Of a stretch of 6,088 bases of DNA, positions 1-4,666 are shown one piece after another. The notes beneath the pieces are model-generated. The model saw nothing but the letters and a program-made list of their open reading frames with translations, made no database searches and was not told where the DNA came from. Position numbers and translations under genes: made by a program. Every line of letters starts with the position of its first letter. Position 1 is the first letter of the stretch. Source of the stretch: DASYSA01 sp036003885 (GTDB lineage Bacteria; Acidobacteriota; Blastocatellia; UBA7656); assembly GCA_036003885.1 (NCBI GenBank), contig DASYSA010000291.1, positions 1 to 6,088 of the forward strand, read 5' to 3'.

Positions 1-615
1 GTCTTTGAAACCACCTACAATCCTCCGGGCTGCTATTCGATCGCAACGCCGCTTCACTTCAACCGCCATTCGGAGATGATGCGGGCCTACCCGTTTGGAG
101 TTAACTTCGGAGCCCTGGTTGGCAGCGACCCAAGCGGATCAGTCTCTCGCAATCGAGACCTGATGTTCGGGCGAGCGATCGAGTGGCGACAGACGGAAGA
201 TGAGATAGGCAGAATCAAAAAGGCTCTCGCTACTCTGGTCCGAATCGCCAGAGCCTCCGGAGCTGAGCGCATCATACTTCCAACTCATCCTGCGCTTATC
301 ATTCCTCTGGATAGCAATGTAGAAAAGACTCTCGAGGGCTTCGATCGTGTTCTCAACGATAGCCGCTACTTCAATTTCGCGACCGCCCACCCGCAGGGGG
401 GCAACATGATGGCCGATGAGTCCCACGATGACCGCGTGGTAGACCTCGATTTTCGCGTTCGGGAATGCGAGAACCTCTTTGTGTGTGATGCGAGCGTGTT
501 TCCGCGAGGAATCCGGGTCAACCCGCAATGGACTATTATGGCGCTCGCTTCGGCTGCGGCGAGCCGCGTAGTCGAACTCACGACCGGCGCCAAAACCGCG
601 GCGATGGGTCGATAA
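1..615 (+). CDS. GMC-family FAD oxidoreductase, C-terminal part (5' truncated by window)
   Basis: The frame is open from base 1, so the true start lies upstream; 204 residues are visible and the stop is TAA at 613-615. The visible part is the GMC C-terminal domain (GMC_oxred_C). It holds the FATAHPQGGN motif, whose His (codon at 388-390) is the usual catalytic histidine, followed by NLFVCDASVFPRG, the FAD-contacting segment, and VNPQWTIMALA, whose Asn occupies the second active-site position (His-Asn pair). Family members use FAD to oxidise alcohols, sugars or other CH-OH donors. The N-terminal Rossmann GxGxxG segment is outside the window, and the substrate cannot be told; glucose-dehydrogenase-like or long-chain-alcohol-oxidase-like members are the closest in feel. 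An in-frame ATG at 76 is internal to the domain and should not be taken as the start. Repeat element E1 begins 12 nt after the stop. Family assignment is firm, substrate unknown. Confidence 0.93.
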   Translation, partial: VFETTYNPPGCYSIATPLHFNRHSEMMRAYPFGVNFGALVGSDPSGSVSRNRDLMFGRAIEWRQTEDEIGRIKKALATLVRIARASGAERIILPTHPALIIPLDSNVEKTLEGFDRVLNDSRYFNFATAHPQGGNMMADESHDDRVVDLDFRVRECENLFVCDASVFPRGIRVNPQWTIMALASAAASRVVELTTGAKTAAMGR

Positions 616-626
616 AAAACTGTTTC

Positions 627-755
627 GCGTTTTACGTTTTGCGTTTTAGGTTTAGGTTTTACGTTTTGTTTCGGGTTTATCAGGATGTGAGACTAACCGA
701 AAACGTAAGAACGCAAACACAAGAACGTAAAACGTAAAACACAAAACGCAAAACG
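627..755. repeat. Heptamer inverted-repeat element E1 (A/T-rich, ACGTTTT type)
   Basis: The left arm at 627-674 reads in 7-nt steps as GCGTTTT, ACGTTTT, GCGTTTT, AGGTTT (one base short), AGGTTTT, ACGTTTT, GTTTCGG. A core of about 22 nt (675-696) follows. The right arm at 697-755 carries the reverse-complement family in register: AAAACGT at 700, then AAGAACG, CAAACAC, AAGAACG, TAAAACG, TAAAACA, CAAAACG, CAAAACG to 755. The arms can pair imperfectly over about 45 bp. The element fills essentially the whole gap between the GMC stop (615) and the M19 start (762) and leaves no Shine-Dalgarno for the latter. It uses the same heptamer family as the element at 2927-3038. Whether it acts as a terminator for the GMC gene, a promoter carrier, or an inert mobile relic cannot be told from the sequence. 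Confidence 0.9.
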
Positions 756-761
756 TTCTCT

Positions 762-1781
762 ATGCTGATACGCGCAGACCTCCATACTCATCCGCTGCTC
801 AACAGGTACTTTCTTCATCGCGATCCAAGCAGACTGCACAAGCGTCCTCCCTTCTTCTTCTTTCCGGTCTTCAACTATCTGGATTACCCGCGCGCCTATG
901 AGGCGAAGATGCGACTTCTGCTCTCCGTCATCTATGTTCTGCCGCTGCCGTGGCACAAGCCTATCGACCAGGTCCAGCAGCTTATTCGGATGGCAACCCA
1001 GGAAGCTGAAAAGTCCGAAGTCCCCGTCAGGATCGTGCGAACCGCCGCTGAAATACGTCAGGCGACAGATGAGAACGCGCTTGCACTGATGTATGCCGTT
1101 GAAGGCGGCCATGTGTTGAGCGGCGATGAAGAGAATGTTGATCGTCTGGCAAACCTGGGGGTTCGCTACCTGACCCTGGTGCATTTCATTCACACCGGGA
1201 TTGGAGGAGCGGCTGCGGTACCGTTCGGAGGAAGGCGAAGGCTGACGGATTTTGGGCGCCGAGTGGTTCGCCGATTGTACCGGCACGGCATCGTTGCCGA
1301 CCTCTCGCACACGACCGAGCCGACATTCTGGGACGCGATCGAGGAGGCTGGAGGTCCGGTGATCGCCAGTCACTCAGGAGCGCGAGAGTATGCCCTTCGA
1401 GATCGAAACCTGAGCGCCGACCAGGCAAAGGCGATCGCAAAGACGGGTGGAGTGATCGGGGTAATATTCTGTCCATTCTACCTGAGCGCCTGGCGAATAC
1501 GAGGAACGCTCGACGACCTCATGCGTAACATTTCGTACTTCGCTGAACTCGCGGGGCCCGAGCATGTCACGCTCGGCTCCGATCTCGACGGGGGACTCTG
1601 GCCACCGCGCGAAATCCGCGACATCAGAGACTTTGAGTTGGTCGCCGACGCGCTTCTGCGGACTGGATTCAGCAGCTCTCAGGTTGATGGCATTATGGGA
1701 GAGAACCTCGTGCAGATGTACGAACGCGTTGATGCCGGACAGAAAGGTCAGGCTCGCGCCGGTTCTCGAGAGACACCATAA
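762..1781 (+). CDS. Membrane dipeptidase-like metallopeptidase, family M19
   Basis: The 339-aa product matches the M19 (renal dipeptidase, COG2355) pattern. DLHTH sits at 6-10 for the first metal ligands, AVEGGH contains the bridging Glu114, ADLSH contains His183, and ASHSGARE contains His204, followed by RDRNLS with the conserved Arg-Asn (215-216). LGSDLDGG contains the catalytic Asp274, and GENLVQMY lies near the C-terminus. M19 enzymes are binuclear zinc hydrolases that cleave dipeptides, often tolerating D-residues at the C-terminal side. The first motif is HxH (His8, His10) where classical M19 enzymes have HxD. No signal peptide is visible, so the protein is probably cytosolic. ATG 762 is the only possible ATG: an in-frame TAA lies at 735-737 inside the E1 repeat. 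No Shine-Dalgarno precedes it because the repeat runs to 755. Length is normal for the family. The next + strand gene starts 94 nt downstream. Family call firm; substrate inferred. Confidence 0.9.
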   Translation: MLIRADLHTHPLLNRYFLHRDPSRLHKRPPFFFFPVFNYLDYPRAYEAKMRLLLSVIYVLPLPWHKPIDQVQQLIRMATQEAEKSEVPVRIVRTAAEIRQATDENALALMYAVEGGHVLSGDEENVDRLANLGVRYLTLVHFIHTGIGGAAAVPFGGRRRLTDFGRRVVRRLYRHGIVADLSHTTEPTFWDAIEEAGGPVIASHSGAREYALRDRNLSADQAKAIAKTGGVIGVIFCPFYLSAWRIRGTLDDLMRNISYFAELAGPEHVTLGSDLDGGLWPPREIRDIRDFELVADALLRTGFSSSQVDGIMGENLVQMYERVDAGQKGQARAGSRETP

Positions 1782-1863
1782 CAACTCAGTCAATTCGCGC
1801 GTCTGGGATTGGCGCCGGGCAGGTTCCGATGTAGCCGGATGGAATCGCGCAGATTTGACCCCC

Positions 1864-1870
1864 AGGGAGG
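1864..1870 (+). promoter_or_regulatory. Shine-Dalgarno fixing the start at 1876
   Basis: AGGGAGG lies 5 nt before ATG 1876. The same frame is open upstream to 1564 inside the M19 gene, but that extension has no comparable site and would overlap M19 by over 200 nt. This site is the reason for choosing 1876. Confidence 0.8.
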
Positions 1871-1875
1871 TTGGA

Positions 1876-2925
1876 ATGACTTTGATTCACAGGTTTGAAG
1901 ACACGCCTTCGATCATTCACAAATTCGAAGCGACGACACTGCCGAACGGCAAGAAGTACTCTGAACTCAGCGCTCTCGAGAAACGCGACTACCTCTTTGA
2001 AGAGGGCGTTCGGCCCACCGCGTATCAAAACTACAAAGGTGAAGAAAGGCCCTCCGCGGTGCTAGGGATGACCCAGTTTGCGAAGTCAGCCTTCAGGGCC
2101 CTGCAGAGTGAAGCATTGAGCAAGAGCCTGACCTTTGCCAGCGACGAATTCCTGGAACCCACGCAGAAACTGATCCACACCTATGGAACGACTGCGAAGA
2201 TTGTCTTCGAACCGGAGCCGAATACGCCTTACACCGGCATTTTCAGCGATAGAGCCCTTGGCCTCGGGCGGTTTTCTTACGGAGGGCCTGTATTGGCTAT
2301 TGGAGTCGTACCGGCTTTGGCGTTGAAGTTACCTGTTGATGGGGATCGCGCTTCTGAGAACATTATTGTAATGAACAAGCTGGATCGGCAGCAGCCTTTC
2401 TGGCATTTCTTCAGCAAGCATTCTCACAATTCAGTGTTCCAGAATCGATTCACTAACATCCTGCCCAACCCGAGGGTGACGAACCTTATCATCAGGACTA
2501 TCAATGATCGGTTCAAGACTGTGGTCCAGGACGGAACGGTGCTACGCCAGCCGGTCGAAAGTGTGGCGAGCATTCATACAAACGGAAACCCCGTGCCGGC
2601 CGATCAAGTCAATGCTCCTTACCGACTGATATTCTCTCCGACGAAGGAAGCCGTAGAGTCCTCTGATCCGAAAATCGATTTCAGGGATGACCTGGCCAGA
2701 AATATCAAGGCCGGAACCACAATCTATGAGGTGTACGCCCTGACCGAATCCGAGGAGAAGGACTTGAACAGGGCAGGCATATCGAAGCTCGACGGCCTTC
2801 TGGCCGGCGCGAAGAGAATCGGAACTCTCACCACGGAATCGGAGTTCGTAGCATCGAAGTGGGGCGACTATCGCATGTTCTTCAAGCACAGCGATCGATT
2901 CCTTCTGGAACAGTACAGGAAGTGA
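1876..2925 (+). CDS. Uncharacterised protein, possibly catalase-like fold
   Basis: The product is 349 aa, with no signal peptide or membrane segment. I do not recognise a named gene. The middle resembles the core of the heme-dependent catalase-like superfamily in order and spacing: LIHTYGTTAKIVFE (99-112) sits where catalases have the distal-His RxxHAKG strand, PYTGIF (118-123) and GLGRFSYGG (129-137) recall the arginine-serine strand, and PALALKLPVDG (146-156) then ENIIVMNKLD (161-170) and FWHFFSKHSHN (175-185) recall the FAVKF / NNxPxFF region. His101 could be the distal His. The proximal heme tyrosine motif (RxFxY) of true catalases is not visible near the C-terminus, which reads WGDYRMFFKHSDR (329-341), so heme binding and catalase activity should not be assumed. 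The gene lies 94 nt after M19 on the same strand and may be cotranscribed. Its stop (2923-2925) is one nt before repeat element E2. The gene is solid; the fold is a tentative guess. Confidence 0.85.
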   Translation: MTLIHRFEDTPSIIHKFEATTLPNGKKYSELSALEKRDYLFEEGVRPTAYQNYKGEERPSAVLGMTQFAKSAFRALQSEALSKSLTFASDEFLEPTQKLIHTYGTTAKIVFEPEPNTPYTGIFSDRALGLGRFSYGGPVLAIGVVPALALKLPVDGDRASENIIVMNKLDRQQPFWHFFSKHSHNSVFQNRFTNILPNPRVTNLIIRTINDRFKTVVQDGTVLRQPVESVASIHTNGNPVPADQVNAPYRLIFSPTKEAVESSDPKIDFRDDLARNIKAGTTIYEVYALTESEEKDLNRAGISKLDGLLAGAKRIGTLTTESEFVASKWGDYRMFFKHSDRFLLEQYRK

Positions 2926-2926
2926 A

Positions 2927-3038
2927 GCGTTTTGTGTTTTAGGTTTTACGTTTTAGGTTCTCCGTTTTGCGTTTTCGGTTGTTTCCTATCCTTAAACCCG
3001 AACACCGAACGTAAAACGCAAAACGTAAAACCTAAAAC
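2927..3038. repeat. Heptamer inverted-repeat element E2 (same family as E1), between convergent genes
   Basis: The left arm at 2927-2982 reads in exact 7-nt steps as GCGTTTT, GTGTTTT, AGGTTTT, ACGTTTT, AGGTTCT, CCGTTTT, GCGTTTT, CGGTTGT. The right arm at 2994-3038 reads AAACCCG, AACACCG, AACGTAA, AACGCAA, AACGTAA, AACCTAA. A perfect 19-bp inverted match joins 2936-2954 to 3020-3038. The element occupies the entire gap between two convergent genes. Its left edge is 1 nt past the upstream gene's stop, and its right edge is about 10 nt from the stop of the minus-strand M24 gene. Position and pairing make a bidirectional transcription-termination role possible, but the stem is A/T-rich, its loop is about 65 nt, and no classic GC stem plus U-tract is present, so that role is weakly supported. 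Confidence 0.9.
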
Positions 3039-3048
3039 TCACCTCGCG

Positions 3049-4314
3049 TCACCCGAAGGGCCGATCGATCGAGGGGCTCTGCGTCGTGAATAGTTTCGCC
3101 CCTTGCTCGGTTATGTACATGCAGTCCTCGAGGCGCACCCCGAACTCGCCATAGATGGCAATCATCGGTTCGTTGCTGAAGCACATCCCAGGTCGGATCG
3201 GAGTCTTGTTTCCGCGCACCAGGTTCGTCCACTCGTGCCCATCCAGACCGATGCCATGCCCCGTGCGATGAGGCAGCCCCGGCACCTGGTAGTCAGGCCC
3301 GAAGCCGGCATCCGTGATCACCTTGCGAGCGGCCGCATCCACTGCCTCACAAGGCACGCCCACCTTCGCGGCGGCCAGCGCCGCATCCTGAGCCTTACGT
3401 TCCAGGTTCCATATTTCTCGCTGCCGAGGGCTCGGCTTGCCAAAGACCAGGGTCCGCGTAATATCGGATTGATAACCCTCAACACTGCAACCGCCGTCCA
3501 TCAACACGATGTCGCCTTCCTTGAGTTTCTGTGGCTGGATGCTGCCGTGAGGAAAGGCGGAGTACTTCCCGAAGCCGGCGAAGGCGCCGCCGGTCACGCC
3601 CAGCGCCGTGAACGCCGCCGCACAATTGGCAGCGAATTCGTACTGAGTCATTCCCTCCTTGAGAGTGGCGCAAGCAGCTTCATATGCCTCAATGGTGAGG
3701 TCATTGGCGCGCTGCATCAAGGCAATCTCGGCGGGCGACTTGATCACGCGACAGCCCACGGTCACCGGATCAGCGCTCACGTACTCCAGACCCGGCGCCT
3801 CCCTGCGAATGCCATCGAACAGAAAGAAGCGCACCCTCTCCTCGATGCCAATCTTTCCGGCGCTGATGCCCCGGTCCTTGAATATTTGCGCCACTCTCTT
3901 ATAGGGGCTTTCGTCTTCCTGCCAGGTGCGAACGTCCAATCCGAAGCGAATCAACTCCCTCGCCCTTGTCACTTCGAATGCAGGGCAGACCCATGTCAGT
4001 TCCCCGCGCGCTGGGATGACCAGGGCAAACATTCGCTCGCTCGCGCCCCAGCGCACGCCGGTGTAGTAAAACATCGTCGAGCCGGACTCGATGTAGATCG
4101 CGCTCATCCCATTTTCGACCATCAGTCGCCGCGCTTTCTCAATGCGCGCTCGCCGCTCGTCATCGGAGATGGGGGTTACCGGACTGGGAATCGGTTGAAG
4201 CCTGCGAATCGATTCCGGAAGGTCCGACACCTGGCCGTGGACGTCGCCGCCGAAGAGGGCCAGCGTTGAGGCGCCCGCCGAGAGCCTGAGAAAGTCTCTT
4301 CTGTCTATGCACAT
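3049..4314 (-). CDS. Tat-exported M24 peptidase (Xaa-Pro aminopeptidase / prolidase-like)
   Basis: The 421-aa protein opens with MCIDRRDFLRLSAGASTLA, a twin-arginine signal (RRDFLRL) followed by a short hydrophobic stretch, so export in folded form by Tat is predicted. An N-terminal creatinase-like domain spans about 50-190. The pita-bread M24 catalytic domain spans about 195-405. All five metal ligands are recognisable: Asp273 in MDGGCSVEG, Asp284 in SDITRT, His353 in HRTGHGIGLDGHEW, Glu382 in SNEPM, Glu396 in VRLEDCMY. His256 in PHGS matches the extra active-site His. Such enzymes are usually Mn- or Co/Zn-dependent and release N-terminal residues before proline or split Xaa-Pro dipeptides. 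A strong Shine-Dalgarno lies at 4322-4330 (complement), 7 nt before the start. The gene is divergent from the amidohydrolase at 4667, sharing a 352-nt intergenic region, and convergent with the gene ending at 2925. Family firm; exact specificity open. Confidence 0.95.
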   Translation of the reverse strand: MCIDRRDFLRLSAGASTLALFGGDVHGQVSDLPESIRRLQPIPSPVTPISDDERRARIEKARRLMVENGMSAIYIESGSTMFYYTGVRWGASERMFALVIPARGELTWVCPAFEVTRARELIRFGLDVRTWQEDESPYKRVAQIFKDRGISAGKIGIEERVRFFLFDGIRREAPGLEYVSADPVTVGCRVIKSPAEIALMQRANDLTIEAYEAACATLKEGMTQYEFAANCAAAFTALGVTGGAFAGFGKYSAFPHGSIQPQKLKEGDIVLMDGGCSVEGYQSDITRTLVFGKPSPRQREIWNLERKAQDAALAAAKVGVPCEAVDAAARKVITDAGFGPDYQVPGLPHRTGHGIGLDGHEWTNLVRGNKTPIRPGMCFSNEPMIAIYGEFGVRLEDCMYITEQGAKLFTTQSPSIDRPFG

Positions 4315-4321
4315 ATTTCAG

Positions 4322-4330
4322 CCCTCCCCC
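4322..4330 (-). promoter_or_regulatory. Shine-Dalgarno of the M24 gene
   Basis: The complement reads GGGGGAGGG, ending 7 nt before the ATG whose first base is 4314. It supports the start that includes the twin-arginine signal. Confidence 0.8.
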
Positions 4331-4498
4331 GAGCTGAGATGATTCCTGGCATCACCGATCACTCCACTTCGCGCTTAGTAAAGCACCAGTCGGCGTCGCT
4401 GTCTAGAAAGACTCAGGCCGCACATTCCAGCTCTTCGAGCAGACCCGTAAACACTCGACGCACGTCGACCAATCAGGCAAACGCCCAGCAGGTGCTTG

Positions 4499-4507
4499 TG
4501 GTATATT
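4499..4507 (+). promoter_or_regulatory. Possible extended -10 promoter for the amidohydrolase gene
   Basis: TGGTATATT matches the extended -10 pattern TGnTATAAT with one mismatch. No convincing -35 hexamer is found at 16-18 nt upstream, which is tolerable for an extended -10 site. If used, transcription would begin near 4514, exactly at the left arm of repeat element E3, placing the entire element in the 5' leader. This is a pattern match only. Confidence 0.25.
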
Positions 4508-4514
4508 GCCCCGA

Positions 4515-4653
4515 GGCAGTGGGCAGCAGGCAGGAGTCAAAGGCCCTATGAGGTGGAGCCAGGCGGTATACAGTAGACACTTATGAAACAGGTTCTAGAC
4601 TCTCTTGCTGGCTTTGTCTAACGCCTACTGCCTGCTGCCTGCTGCCCGCTGCC
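4515..4653. repeat. Heptamer inverted-repeat element E3 (G/C-rich, CCTGCTG type) abutting a ribosome binding site
   Basis: The left arm at 4515-4535 is GGCAGTG, GGCAGCA, GGCAGGA. The right arm at 4624-4651 is CCTACTG, CCTGCTG, CCTGCTG, CCCGCTG, with the pairing continuing to 4653. Bases 4515-4533 pair with 4635-4653 over 19 positions without a bulge; the only non-Watson-Crick position (T4520 against G4648) is a G-U pair in RNA. The core, about 88 nt (4536-4623), can extend the fold: CAAAG at 4538-4542 is complementary to CTTTG at 4611-4615. The heptamer sequence is unrelated to those of E1/E2 and E4, but the 7-nt period and inverted layout are the same. The right arm ends one base before the Shine-Dalgarno of the downstream gene. 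Confidence 0.88.
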
Positions 4654-4661
4654 GGGAGGAG
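4654..4661 (+). promoter_or_regulatory. Shine-Dalgarno of the amidohydrolase, directly after the E3 stem
   Basis: GGGAGGAG ends 5 nt before ATG 4667 and starts at the base following the E3 stem. CCC at 4510-4512, just outside the left arm, could pair with GGG at 4654-4656 across a 2-nt bulge, so the stem could partly cover this site in a transcript that includes the left arm. Confidence 0.8.
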
Positions 4662-4666
4662 CGATC

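Larger units (their letters stand above)
4315..4514. other. Divergent intergenic region (M24 side)
   Basis: This is the gene-free part of the 352-nt gap between the minus-strand M24 gene and the plus-strand amidohydrolase, before repeat element E3 begins. It must hold the M24 promoter and leader, and probably the upstream promoter of the amidohydrolase. Apart from the M24 Shine-Dalgarno at its left end and one extended -10-like site at its right end, I see no clear operator, riboswitch or conserved structure. A 70-codon open frame at 4339-4551 has low-complexity Ser/Thr-rich content and no ribosome binding site, so I do not call it. Confidence 0.6.

Noticed and set aside
675..696. Conventional promoter inside the E1 core for the M19 gene
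   Set aside because: No -10/-35 pair of acceptable quality was found; TTTATC and neighbouring A/T-rich repeat units match by composition only.
1564..1875. Upstream extension of the 1876 gene to ATG 1564
   Set aside because: It would overlap the M19 coding sequence by over 200 nt in another frame and lacks a ribosome binding site. A strong Shine-Dalgarno precedes 1876.
2927..3038. Classical Rho-independent terminator
   Set aside because: The stem is A/T-rich with a loop of about 65 nt and no following U-tract, so only a speculative termination role is noted.
3103..4269. 388-codon open frame on the + strand
   Set aside because: It is antisense to the M24 gene, whose five metal ligands and Tat signal are unmistakable. 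The antisense product has no recognisable motif and arises from GC-rich codon bias.
4339..4551. 70-codon open frame in the divergent promoter region
   Set aside because: No Shine-Dalgarno, low-complexity Ser/Thr/Gln content, and its 3' end runs into the left arm of repeat E3.
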